A stretch of 64,000 nt of DNA from Tetragnatha versicolor. Taxonomy: Eukaryota; Arthropoda; Arachnida; Araneae; Tetragnathidae. How positions within the stretch are numbered: the first letter of the stretch is position 1; every line of letters begins with the position of its first letter. This document shows positions 22,044-32,741 of the stretch, one piece after another. The position numbers were made by a program, and so were the translations under genes. The notes under the pieces were generated by a model. It ran no database searches. It was given only the letters and a program-made list of their open reading frames with translations, and was not told where the DNA came from. The stretch spans positions 47,176,017 through 47,240,016 of the forward strand of contig JANDEH010000010.1 in the NCBI GenBank assembly GCA_024610705.1, read 5' to 3'.

Positions 22044-22212
22044 ACATTTTAACTTCTAACAAAATCTTTGTAAAATGTAGGTTTTAAAAATCTGTTGGCA
22101 TTAAAAACTACGGATTGCTTCGAAGAGCTCAGAACGATTATGTTTATCTATTATCAGCGAATGAATATTATTATACCATTGATCCATCTAATAGTTATAA
22201 GCTTCAGCTATA

Positions 22213-22930
22213 ATGTATTCTTTAGAGGAGAGGATATTCATAGTATTGGAGTATCACAGATTAAACCATAGCCCTATTGCCACAAAGCGGAGTTTCCAAG
22301 ACCGATTCGGAGTTAAAAAAGGACCAGCGGAGAAGACAATGCGTGAACTATTTCAGAAATTTCAACAGACGGGCAGCGTGACTGATGTCTCAGTGGGAAA
22401 TGTGGGTCCCAAACACTGTCGTAACATCCAATAATGCAACGACACTTGCTGCAGCTATCGAGAAGAACCCAAAGAAATCTGTACGCAAACTTTCAGCTGA
22501 GTCCGGCATCAGCCCATCCAGCACATATAGAATCCTTAGGAAAACATTAAAGATGTTTCCATACAAAATTCAATGCAGGCATGCTATACCTCTTCGAGCT
22601 GAACAACGAGAGGTATTTGCTAAAAAAATGCTCGAAATGATTGATGGCGCAAGTTTCGATGTAGGGCAAATATGGTTCTCGGATGAAGCCCATTTTTATC
22701 TAGACGGGATGGTCAACATACAAAATTGGCGTTTTTGGGGAACTGAAAACCCTCATTTGTCTCAAGCGCAAATACTCCACTCTCCAAAACTAACTGTTTG
22801 GGCTGCTATCTCGAGAAAAGGAATTATCGGGCCCTTTTTCTTGCTAGATACCGTTACTGCAGGTCGTTATATTGCACTCTTGAACCAATTTGTCGAGTAC
22901 CAACAAGCGTTGGACGATCATCCTGACACG
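22213..22930 (+). pseudogene. DUF4817/DDE transposase, part 1
   Basis: The ATG at 22213 opens MYSLEERIFIVLEYHRLNHS, the DUF4817 DNA-binding helix region, reaching FQKFQQTGSV. A frameshift around 22400-22430 leads to NNATTLAAAIEKNPKKSVRK, a second helix-turn-helix, then QIWFSDEAHFYLDG with the first catalytic Asp and LTVWAAISRKGIIGPFF. The frame is cut at 22930 by a hAT insertion. The rest lies at 26685-27044. Family: IS630/Tc1/mariner transposases with an N-terminal DUF4817. Confidence 0.85.
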
Positions 22931-23781
22931 CAGTAGCGGATTTCTAAATAGGCTAGCTAGGCTATAGCCTACGGCGGCAAATTTTAGTAGGCGGCAAATT
23001 TTTGACGGGATAATTTTTTTCTGAATAGAAAAAGGAGAGGAGAAATGAAACACTAAATAAGCTCTGACGAGAACGTCCTTTCAAAAAAGCAATTCTTTGG
23101 TTTACAAGGAACTGTTCTATTTGTTACCCAAAGGGTCTCAAAATGAGCTAAAACACTATACTACTTTAATGGGCAATTTTTAAAAAACGTCTGGGGGAGA
23201 ACCCCCACACTTACCTTTCAAATTTTGATATCTGTTATACAGTGTTTTCCCCTTGAAAATAATGCTGCCTAACAAGAAGCTTTTCCCTTTATGTGCTCTC
23301 TCCTCTCCATAGAGTTTGAAAGTAGATAAACACAAGTTTGGAAGGAATTTCCAAAAATATTTTCTGGGGAGGACCTCTGGCCCCCGTTGGACATTTTTAA
23401 AAACTTTTCCCCCAGAAAATTCTGTGGTGTTCAAGGATCTGTGAAGGAGGTTTTGTGTGGTTTTCAAGGTAAGAGCAGGGCCGTATCCAAGGGGGTGTTG
23501 GGGGTTCAACCCCCCCCCCCCCGAAATTTGACATCAATTTTTTACTTAATGTTTTTCCTTAAAAATTAGTCTTAAAATGCACAAAACCCCTACTTTTAGG
23601 GTTCAAAATTTTTCTTGGGGAGAACCTCCGATCCCCCTTGAAATTTCGAAATATATTTTATAACAGTCGTTCCGTGAAAATATTGGGACTTACAAAGAGT
23701 GGTCCTCTTTGGGTTAGTCTAAAAATTATTGAAATCATAAAGGGGCCGCGTGAGTTAGGAGTTCTACTCATCACAATAGCG

Positions 23782-25754
23782 CAGAGCCGTGCTAAGGGGG
23801 CGGCCGCCCCGGGCGCCAAATTCCCTAAAGGGCGCCAAATTCATGTTTGAGAACTATGTTTTTTTGTATGAGTTGTTACTCTTAAAAATGTATTCCTGAT
23901 GGGGGTCGCCTGTGCGTCTCCAGTTGCGATGAGTAAAAGAAGACTTTTTGTTTGGTAAACGCCAGATGTGTCCACTTCCAGTCTTCGGTTGCAATGTTGC
24001 TTTAGGACACAGTAGGGGTGACGATTGACAGAGAATGGGGTAGGACGTGTGAAAGATTTATGCACCAGACGGACTAGGAAGGTTTTGTTCTGCCTGGGGC
24101 TAACTTCAAAGGGGGTGCTGTTGTGATAACAAACATTTCAGGTTTCTTGACCAAAGAATTCCACGAAAATCTTGAGTGCTCAGGGATGGAAAGCTCGTTC
24201 AATTAGTTCCATGCCACCTGCTCAAAGGGGTCATAAATAAATCGAAGATAAAGGATTCCGCTTCTTGAGCTTGAGCTCTTCATCAGCTATTGGTTCATTC
24301 TACGAAAAACTAATCCTATGTATTCGGGGATTGGTTTTCATCCCCTTTCATTGAATGTGTTCACGATACCGCTTCCATACAAGCTCTGTTTTGCTTCTCA
24401 ATTGGCAGTATAGAAGAATTTAGCCTTGAACAGAGGGAGACCTTCTAAATTTGTGTATTGTAAGTTCAAAAATACAAATTGGAACATCGTTTTCTGGTAA
24501 GTTCCTATTTGTTTTTCGTATTTTATTATATTAATCAATAAATTTCATAAAAATAATTGGATATTCATACTTGCCAACTTTAAGGTTTGTCCGTAAAATG
24601 TTCGGATTTTCGTTTAGTTTACGGTCTTACTGATGGATCGGAAATTTCTGCGGTTATTGCGTTTCTTTCACTTCAAAATCAGATTCCTCTGCTAATCCCT
24701 GTCCATTTGATTTTCACAATTGAATCGTTTATTTCAGAAACAAGTTAAACCCCATTGGATTAACACAGCGTTTAACTTGTTTCTGAAATAAACGGTTCAA
24801 TTTTGGTCTTTTTATTAAATTAACTTTAGACTTTTTTGTAAGTCTTGGATTCGTCGCAAGTCTCCTGAGTCTTGATGGGCACTCTCCGGGTAAGTTTGCC
24901 TTATTGCAATGCGAAAAGAACAACTTAACCCAGATAAGACCCTGAAAGATGATGCTTCGATGCATGAAACTTGTTTTCAATCAATGTTTCATATTATTTC
25001 CCCTTGTAGTAGTTGATACAAGCGATCATTTTATATAATATATTTACTAGAAACTAGATGAAAGAAAAATTTGTTTATTTCTTAGAATCTATTGCAGATT
25101 TTTAATTATATTTTATGCAATTTTACATATTGTTTTATAATTTCAATTGTTTTCTTGAGTTAAAACACTAATTTCGAGGATCAAATTTTTTTAAAAATAA
25201 AAAATTCTGGTAGAGAACCCCCAATCCCCAAAATTTGGCGCTGGTTTTAGGTAGTGTTTTTCTCATTAAAAATTCTGATGCCTAAATGAAGAGGTCTACT
25301 TTAGGTGTTTCTCCAAAGTGTGTCGAAATAAAAAAGACTTCCAGTTCCCCTCCAAAATTTTACGTCTATTTATGGTTATTTTCCTTTAAAATTCAGTTAT
25401 TTTTATGGTCTCAAAATGAACTAAAACACTTTTTTCCAAGACGTATTTTTTAAATTTTTTTGGGGGAGACCCCCAGATTTACTTAAACTCACATAAAAAA
25501 TTTTCGACAATTTGTGCAACTCATTCAAGAGCTTCTTTCAAGTGATTAAAAGTTTAACGCATAAATAATGGTACTCGTTAGGGGTACATTAACGTTAAAA
25601 ACGTTGAGTCAATCCCCCCAAAACAAAAGTCTGGTTCTAGCCCTAAAATTTTCCCACATAAAAAATTGGACATAAAAGGGGTGGTTTCAAAAATAAAGGG
25701 GGCGCCAATGAGCCACCTTCGCCCCGGGCGCCGTTTTACCACTGCACGGCTCTG
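23782..25754. mobile_element. hAT-like element 3, 11-bp identical ends CAGAGCCGTGC
   Basis: Begins CAGAGCCGTGC and ends GCACGGCTCTG. Just inside both ends are related GC-rich blocks (GGGGGCGGCCGCCCCGGGCG and CGCCCCGGGCGCC). The flanking octamers CAATAGCG and CAGTAGCG differ at one position. The interior is mostly AT-rich with no intact frame. The right flank CAGTAGCGGATCCAGG is itself the left end of element 4, which suggests element 3 landed in that terminus. Confidence 0.7.
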
Positions 25755-26199
25755 CAGTAGCGGATCCAGGGGGGCTAGGGGACTTTAGCTCCCCTCCCCA
25801 AAAGTAATAAGAACTAATTGTGAGGAGGGGAAGTGGGAACTCAGGGGGGTAAAAAAAGGAAAAAGCGACTCTAAAACGAGTTAAAATCCTGTTTTTAGGT
25901 TCAAATTTCCAGAAATTTTCTGGCGGACGACCCCCAGACCCCTCTTTGGAATTTTGAACCCTATTATTTACCACTTTTCTGTAACAACTTCGTCGAAATA
26001 CAAAAATCCTACCAAAATGTAAATTTAATTCTTGAAAATGTATGTCTGAAATCCGGATAAGGTGTACCAAAACGAGTTGAAAATCTGCTTTTTATACTTA
26101 AATTTCCAAAACTTTTCTGTTTAAGGACGATTAATTAGAAGACGATTTTAATATTAAAAATGTTCAGCCCCCCAATACCAAATCCTGGATCCGCCGCTG
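25755..26199. mobile_element. hAT-like element 4 with GGATCCAGG termini
   Basis: The left end reads CAGTAGCGGATCCAGG and the right end is the complement of CAGCGGCGGATCCAGG. Its first eight bases appear to have been duplicated when element 3 inserted (copy at 23774-23781). It contains one CTGG..GACCCCCAG hairpin block near 25920. A target duplication could not be identified. Confidence 0.55.
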
Positions 26200-26684
26200 T
26201 TTTCTTACCTAGGTCACCAACAAAATCGAAATAAAGTTTCAAGACATTTTTTTCCAACCCCCCTTGAAAAAAAGTCTAGTTAAGGCCCTGTGTAAGGATC
26301 TCAAAATGAGCTGAAACACTTCTTAAAGAAGCAAGTTTTCAAACATTTTCTGGGGGTTACCCCAGACCGCACATTTTTACTTAGAGCTTACATTGTAAAG
26401 TTGTAATATTTCGTGTAAAACATTACTTATAAGTGATCTAACACTTCAGGTATAAATCACTTGGGACCTTAAGAAGACGTTCAGTTAGACAGCATCCCCC
26501 TAAAAAAAAATAAGAAACCAAAAGTCATGTCACGGCTTGTACCAAACCCCCTTAAAATCTATGACCCCCAACCAAAAACTGAAATGACACCCCTGTTTAG
26601 TTTTGTAAGATGTATAGCATATAGGCGGCAAATTTTGGTTCAGCCTATAGGCGGCACATTTGGAAATCCGCCACTGCTGACACG

Positions 26685-27044
26685 GCATGGTTCATGCAAG
26701 ATGGCGCTCGCCCACACCGAACCCAAGAAGTGTTTGACGTTTTGGACGAATATTTTAATGAAAGAGTAATTGCATTGGATTACTTTAAATTCAAAGGAAA
26801 AGGTTTTGACTGGCCCCCGTATTCTCCCGACCTTACCCCGTGCGACTACTCTCTATGGGGCACACTTAAGGACAAAGTTTACGGCACTAACCCTTCAACC
26901 ATCGAAGAACTGGAAAATGCAATTCAACAAGCTTGTGTGTCGATTTCCAGTGACACATTGCACAAAGTCACCGAAAACTTCCATCTTCGTTTGAGACATG
27001 TCTGTGCAGTAAAAGGGGCGCATTTTGAGTCAATTTTAATGTGA
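26685..27044 (+). pseudogene. DUF4817/DDE transposase, part 2
   Basis: Resumes directly after the hAT duplication with WFMQDGARPHRTQEV (second catalytic Asp), then WPPYSPDLTPCDYSLWG (third acidic position) and the usual C-terminal TIEELENAIQQAC and LRHVCAVKGAHFE. It ends with TGA at 27042-27044. This part is intact. Only the frameshift in part 1 and the insertion separate it from an open frame. Confidence 0.85.
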
Positions 27045-27857
27045 ATGTTTTTTAAATAAATGTGTTACTTGTTTTAAATACTTTTATCATCTTTTTGAAG
27101 TTATTAATTAATGTTTGGAGTTCTTTCGTGAACCCTAGAACATGGTCAACATGGAATCTATGTTCTAAACCCTTAATTAGTAGATTTAAGTTTTTGATGC
27201 TTCCTTGAATACAGTTTTTTAACTTGTTAATATTAATTAAAGGTAGTTTAAAATTTTATAAAGCCCATTTTCTTAAGAGTTTAAATCGGGTTTTTAATAA
27301 ACTCCTCCAGTGCTAAAAAGTTTTAGACAAATAAATTCAGTAAAATAAATTTGAGGAAATATTCTGAACTACTCGTAAGAAATTTCTGCAAGGATAAGTT
27401 GATTATTGTATTTAAAACAAATATATAAAAGATTTGCCTTACAAACTCTATTAGATCTTTTAAATTAAACTCCACATGCATTTTCTTTGATTATTTAGTT
27501 AGAAGCTTAATCGATCAGATTAACCCGTTTCTGCTGACTGGGAACAAAGGTTTGATTCCAAATTATTTTATTCTAATTCGATTCATGAATCGATTCTTTC
27601 CCAAAACTCGATTTCCCTATGACAAACGAAAATAGGGACTTTGAGGAAAGCTTTCCCTAAATATCAAATGAAGCAGTGCTTCCATCTATAAATTGACGTG
27701 AGAACTACGAATTTTCAAAAATTTGTGTACAAAAATTCTTTGATCTTTTAAGTAGGATGCCGCAGACGGCGTATTTTTATCTCTTTTCGCTTTTTTGTTA
27801 TTAATTTTTAAAATTGGGGGCTCTTTGTGAAACACCCTATATGATCCGGGTTCTTCG

Positions 27858-28513
27858 TTGGCTTCAATACAAAGTTTACATAAACAAAATCATGAATTAA
27901 AGCGATTCATTAAAGAAAAATTCGATGATTACTCCAAGAACCTCGATTTCCACTCTTCAATTGTGAAAGAACTAACTGACAGTGTCAAAAACCTACTAAC
28001 CTTGGTCAAAAACATGAAATCTAAAACCTTTGACCTAAAGCTCAAACAATCCGAGACTGAGAAAGAAAATAGGCTTTTGTGAGTTGAAATTGAAACCATC
28101 AGAGACGATCTAATTCAGCTTTAACAATATTCAAGAAGGAAAAAATATTGAAATCTGAGTTTACTGAAATAGAAAATGAAGATATAACTAAAACTGTAAA
28201 TGACATTTTTATAAAACTGGATCCTACGTTTGACTCTGATAATATTTCTGTTGCGCACTGAATACTCTCTGCAAGAAAAGATCGACCAAAACACATAATT
28301 GTGCAATTTAAATCAAAAGTTTAACGTGATTGCTGCTTACGGATGTCAAAGGAAAAACGTCTTCTTATATCTGACTTTAATCGACGCTTCACAACTTCAC
28401 CAATTTACTTCAACGAGCATTTAGCACCAGCAATGAAGAAGCTACTAAACAGCTGTAAAACTTTTAAAAGAGTGAACGATTTCAAATTTTGCTGGGTCAA
28501 ATATTATATATTG
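27858..28513 (+). pseudogene. Second LINE ORF1-like fragment
   Basis: A coiled-coil stretch (ELTDSVKNLLTLVKNMKSK) is followed, across stops, by QYSRRKNIEI, then DITKTVNDIFIKLDP, KTVNDIF-type helices, and finally SPIYFNEHLAPAMKKLL and FKFCWVKY. The order matches the ORF1-like protein at 13225-14110. It is truncated by the hAT MITE at 28514. Several stops and frameshifts. Confidence 0.55.
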
Positions 28514-28884
28514 CAGGGGTCGGCAACTGGCGGACCGCGTGAAGTTATTTCCTGGACCGCCATACCATTTTGAAAATAACTTATTTGTACTTTTACGGAA
28601 CAAATATTAGCTTTGACATGCTTTTTGAGGGTCTATTTTGAAAAAATTTCCTGGGGGAAGCCCCCAGACCCCCATTTTAATGTTAAAACTTCTGATCATA
28701 TTAAACTTAACAATTTTATTTAGCAGGTAGCATACTCAAATTACATCTTTGTAAAAATTTATGTGCAACTGAAGATAACAATTTAAACTAGTAATAGTAG
28801 CCTATTTTTTCTCCGGACCCCGATGAAAAATTTTCAAAATTATTTGGACCCCAAGTAAAATGTAAAATTACTTGCCGACCCCTG
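28514..28884. mobile_element. 371-bp hAT MITE with 8-bp duplication ATATATTG
   Basis: Starts CAGGGGTCGGCAA and ends TTGCCGACCCCTG. ATATATTG is exactly duplicated at 28506-28513 and 28885-28892. Subterminal GGACCGC and GGACCCC words are present, and one CTGGGGG..CCCCCAG hairpin lies near 28650. Non-coding. Confidence 0.92.
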
Positions 28885-28892
28885 ATATATTG

Positions 28893-29375
28893 TGTAGAAT
28901 TTTTCTTATTCAACCAAGATGCAGGTTTTACGTGGTATAGCGTTTTGAAATTCGAAAAAAGTTGTGATACAGAGAGAATAAGTAGAATATAATAGTGCAG
29001 TGAGAATAGTTTATGCATACCAAACTCTTTTTAATTATTCCTTTACTAAATTCTTGAATTTAAAGCAGTTTTATACTTTTTCATGTAAATCTTATTGTTG
29101 GTTGTTACCCCAACTCAAAAAATCCATACCCCCAACCAAAAACTGAAATGAAGCATCTGCCCTCTAGTTTATTTAAATGCTTTAGCGATACCTTGCTCCA
29201 CTAATAATAAAATTAACAATTATCAAATTAAACATAACTTCAAATTTATAATCAAGTTCAGTTCCAGTAATTTTACAGAATAACCATTTAAAAATAATAC
29301 ACAAGGTTTCAAATTAAAAAGTTTTCACAAAAAATTTCCAAAAAAAAGATTAAGATAAGGCTGATTCCAAATAAC
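28893..29375. other. Remainder of the ORF1-like fragment and unassigned sequence
   Basis: Right of the MITE the LINE fragment may continue for a short distance, then decays. Around 29125 CCCCCAACCAAAAACTGAAA matches sequence inside hAT element 1 near 26566, a hint of another hAT relic. Confidence 0.3.
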
Positions 29376-29501
29376 GGCACAGCTTCGATAAGAGTCGACC
29401 ATCTGCCATGTTTACCCCCAGCTCAAATGACGCAACCTTATAGATCTAATTTGAGCTATGGGTAAACATGGCGGCTGGTCGACTCTTATCGAAGTTGTGC
29501 C
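29376..29501. mobile_element. 126-bp palindromic MITE
   Basis: The two halves are inverted repeats: GGCACAGCTTCGATAAGAGT at the left is mirrored at the right (with A/C changes), and ATGTTTACC..AGCTCAAAT is mirrored by ATTTGAGCT..GGTAAACAT. It would fold into a hairpin over nearly its full length. No certain target duplication. Confidence 0.8.
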
Positions 29502-30432
29502 CAAATGGCTTAAGATATGAAGTAACGACACAATTACTTTTTTATTTCCTTCAACATTCATCGAGCGTAATAGATTTTGGCTTAAAATCGCAATTCCGAC
29601 CTATGCGAGTTGAGTAGGCTTCAGATAAGCCAAGATTTCCCAAATTATTCCACGATATACCAAGATTCAGCCTCAATATTCTACTATAGTTCAATAAGAA
29701 CAGCAACCAGAAACAAAAATTACCTTTGAGAAAAAACCAATGCTACCCCCACAAACCCATCGGTCATATTCCAAGAAAGGAATGGAAACATAGCAACCAG
29801 CCAGTAGGTTTACAAAAAATTTTCGAATGAGGATTACACGTAATTTATCACTTACTGAATAAGAAGAACTGGAATCCTCTCAATGGCTATTGCTGAAAGA
29901 CGCTTCGCACTTCCAACGGTTCATGCTTTTCATTCAGATCTCAGCTTAACTGAAGTCCGGAAATCTGTGGATAAAAATAATTTGAAATTAAGTTTGAAAC
30001 AAGTTCGAGAAATAATTCTAAGATATTAAAACATTGCTATGGATGCTGATAAAATTGATGGCAATGGATTAAAGATTGGTGGTAACTTTCTTTGAACATA
30101 TTATAATGCTAAAATGTTATATTAACTTACACTTTAAAATTCCTAAATTCGACAACACGCTAATTCACCCAACTAATTTCAAAGGTTCTTTAATCCATCA
30201 GCAAGCGAATACTTGTTTGTTTGTTTGTTTGTTTGTTTGTTTGTTTGGAGACATAAATTTTCAGGTCTGTGTGCTGCGAATACTTGTTTTTTATTTTTTT
30301 AAATATGTTTGATAGGAGTTGAGTTGAGATGTGCGATTTCAGTTAATTATATGCTGAGAAATTATTTCAAATCTATATGGCTCACTGTGTAGAGCTGTTT
30401 TGATTACATTGCGGAATCGATAGATAAATAAT
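29502..30432. other. No gene; (TTTG)n microsatellite at about 30213-30247
   Basis: AT-rich unassigned sequence with a run of about eight TTTG units. Short open frames here do not resemble proteins. Confidence 0.5.
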
Positions 30433-30598
30433 GCGAAGTGTATATTTGGACGGCCAAAACGGCCAGTGGCGCATGCGCTGTAGGTCTCGTGATTACGTAG
30501 CAGTCTCGGCGCTTAGTGATTGAACCAATGAAACGCCGAGCTGTAGCCTAGCCGTGGAAATTAGAGTAGAGTTTAGTTGAAAAAAGCCGTCCAAATAT
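30433..30598 (+). repeat. Dispersed repeat F, copy 2
   Basis: Closely similar to 1915-2075. Starts near TATTTGGACGGCC and ends GCCGTCCAAATAT, so it has short inverted ends. A LINE fragment has inserted near its right end and duplicated GTCCAAATAT; the shared ACAGTGCC motif resumes at about 30808. Confidence 0.7.
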
Positions 30599-30797
30599 CA
30601 TCATCATCATCACAATTCTCTCACGCCAAGCTGGCGTATAAGGCCTTAAGTCTAGATCTCCATCGCCTGCGGTCCAAAGCAGCCTCCCTAGCCAAGCCCC
30701 AGCTAGACCATCCAAAGGCATTTCGTTCGCTCTCCACCATTCTTCGCCAGGTCAATTTGGGTCTTCCTCGCTTCCTACGTCCCTCGGGTGTCCAAGA
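30599..30797 (-). pseudogene. 5'-truncated LINE 3' end with (ATG)n tail and 10-bp target duplication
   Basis: On the minus strand the frame reads WTPEGRRKRGRPKLTWRR, then LAREAALDRRRWRSRLKALYASLA and a stop, the C-terminal region of LINE reverse transcriptases. The 3' tail is a run of GAT/ATG triplets (30600-30613). GTCCAAATAT flanks it at 30589-30598 and 30798-30807. Only about 200 bp were copied. Confidence 0.85.
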
Positions 30798-30822
30798 GTC
30801 CAAATATACAGTGCCTAAATAA

Positions 30823-31190
30823 TGAGGTATTCTCATGTTTTGAGATTAAATTTTATTAAAATAGTAGATAAAAAACCATGAAGAATGACGTTTACATCAA
30901 GTATTTTCGTAGCCTAGTTTCTGAGATATAAATTTTTGAAATTTCGTTTTTTGTTTGGGCGCGAAAAACACTTTCGAATTACAAATAATGCGCTGTGACG
31001 TCACATCCAATAGAAGCCCGTTTTCTGATAACGTAACTTTTCTGACGTTTTGGCAAAAATAAAATTGAATTTTAAATTATTTTAAACACATTTTTGAACT
31101 TAAAAATCAGAAATTTGAGAGTTTTAAACCATAAGGTATCAAAAAAGTATAAAATCAAGCAAATCCCTCACTCATGCAAATACCTCATTT
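30823..31190 (+). repeat. Dispersed repeat G, copy 2 (MITE-like)
   Basis: Bounded by AATGAGGTATT and AATACCTCATT, giving a unit of about 368 bp. Its interior matches the loop of foldback element 1. The short inverted ends and absence of coding support a MITE. Confidence 0.7.
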
Positions 31191-31193
31191 AAC

Positions 31194-31322
31194 CAAGATC
31201 CCAAGGTGAGCAGAAAGGTTCAGGATATTCGTCCAATTTTTGTCATGAAGTGTGGCCAACTTTTGTTTACTTCTAGTTGCAGTTACGTAAACTTTACATA
31301 TTTGGTATGAGCTGTGCTACTA
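31194..31322 (-). repeat. Dispersed repeat H, copy 3 (reverse)
   Basis: The reverse complement contains GCAACTAGAAGTAAAC and GACAAAAATTGGACGAAT, and ends GAGCTGTGCTAC on the plus strand. It abuts repeat G. Confidence 0.7.
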
Positions 31323-32739
31323 GGGTTATTTCTTTTTTTTATTCTGCATATTTCGGAAATTTTCTTTTACGTGCTGAGTCATGAATTTTGGAATTAGTTA
31401 ATAAATTTTCGTTTCTGTAATTAATTGCGTTTTCATAAATTATATTTATTCGAATTCGGAAAAAACATAACCGATTAATTTTAACAGGGAATTTTACGCA
31501 CATTTTATTGAAACATAAAAATTTGACTTGATGAAGGCTTTCACTTCCCTTGTTTATTTACTTGGTGGGGTGACTCTGTGGGGTTATTCATCACTTTTTT
31601 TATTTATGTTGTGGTTTATCCAAAATATTATAAACTGAAGAATAAGGAACTTGCATGATTTTTTTTATTTTTTTAATCTATTCTTCACGCAAAAATAAGC
31701 CACTACACAAAATTTGAGGCCGATTGAGAAATTTTTCGATTGCAAAAAAAATTATCAAAAATCGTGTTTTTCGAAGCAACTGAAAACGCTTAACAGCATG
31801 TACCGTGACGTCACTAATGTTTACCTCGGATTGTCATGTTTGCCGTGGATTTCTGACCGCCACCAGAAGTGTCTAGAAGGTAAATATTTATTAAAACACT
31901 CATACCGGACACTTCTGAAAAAAGAAATCATCAACTAAAACATAGAAATTCAATTTTGATTGCAATTTGGCTCGATGGATTCTACGTCACTGTGCATGCA
32001 AACACACTTCGCGTTTTCAGTCACGTGTTTTTTTCTCGACTTTTAAATTAAAATATTTAAGTACTTGTACACTTTTTTGAAAATTTGACAAAATATTTCA
32101 TTTTTCTATACAAAAAACCATACGAAACACTTGAAAGTTTATGAAAATCTGACACATGCAAGTTCCTTATTCCGTGAAGAGAGATAGTACGTAAAAAATT
32201 TATTGAAATCAAATAGAATTATTTTTTAATGATTATGTTTCATTTTATTATTAATGCGAAGATATAGGTTGTTTTTTTATTTCAGTTTTTCTCCTGAAAA
32301 AAAGTAGTAGGAATTTTAAACATTGCGTCGAATTCGAAGGGACTAGAAATAAAGTTCGAGATAAAAAGTTTTCAATATAAGAAGAAGGGCTTCGAATACG
32401 AAATATGAATACACTTATTGTAAAACGCTTCAATTAAGATCTAATTTTATTTTTAATGCAATAGCATAAATTTTTATGTAAAATCGTAAGAAAAATATTA
32501 TAATCAAAATAAAATTTTCTACATCAAATTTTCAGAACTTCGATTTTGAATTAAAATTTATTTAATTTATGCTTTTATAATTTGTTTCAAAAGTTTAACA
32601 CAACAAACTAGGTCCACAATTTTTTAAGAATGTTTCTGAACTAATTTTTTGATACGAAGAAAGTGGCATACCCAAACCCATAGAGGGGCATATTACCTAG
32701 ACAATCTCTGAATCTCTTCATTTTCAGATTAGTAGTTAT
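31323..32739. other. No gene recognised
   Basis: AT-rich. A 74-residue frame at 31714-31938 does not match a known family. ATGCAAGTTCCTTATTC-like words appear in opposite orientation near 31645 and 32155, so this may be another weak inverted-repeat element of about 500 bp. Confidence 0.35.
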
Positions 32740-32741
32740 TA

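Larger units (their letters stand above)
23476..26290. mobile_element. hAT-like element 2, nested in hAT element 1
   Basis: Left end CAGGGCCGTATCCAAGGGGG, right end the complement of CAGGGCCTTAACTAGA. Flanking octamers GGTAAGAG and TGTAAGGA are similar but not identical, so the duplication is decayed or the border is off by a base. Flanks rejoin into a sequence resembling other interior hAT sequence in the window (AAGG.TCTCAAAATGAGC). Confidence 0.55.
22931..26676. mobile_element. hAT element 1 inserted in the transposase, 8-bp duplication CTGACACG
   Basis: It starts CAGTAGCGGATTTC and ends GAAATCCGCCACTG. CTGACACG is duplicated exactly at 22923-22930 and 26677-26684. The subterminal sequence repeats ATAGGCGGCAAATTT-like words. 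No transposase is visible; the interior contains at least three further hAT-like elements. Removing this element and one duplication rejoins the host transposase in frame across the catalytic core. Confidence 0.9.
21122..27837 (+). mobile_element. DUF4817-type mariner-relative transposon with about 300-bp inverted termini (host of a nested insertion stack)
   Basis: The left terminus (21122 to about 21428) and right terminus (about 27527-27837) are near-exact inverted repeats. They begin GGGTGTTTCACAAAGAGCCC and are flanked by TA (21120-21121 and 27838-27839), as expected for the IS630/Tc1/mariner superfamily. Inside are, in order: dispersed repeat H, a SINE, the first part of the transposase, a 3.7-kb hAT insertion and the second part of the transposase. 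Without the insertions the element would be about 2.6 kb. Confidence 0.9.

Noticed and set aside
30577..30822. Plus-strand 81-codon frame
   Set aside because: It is antisense to the LINE C-terminal frame (GRRKRGRPK motif) and is explained by it.
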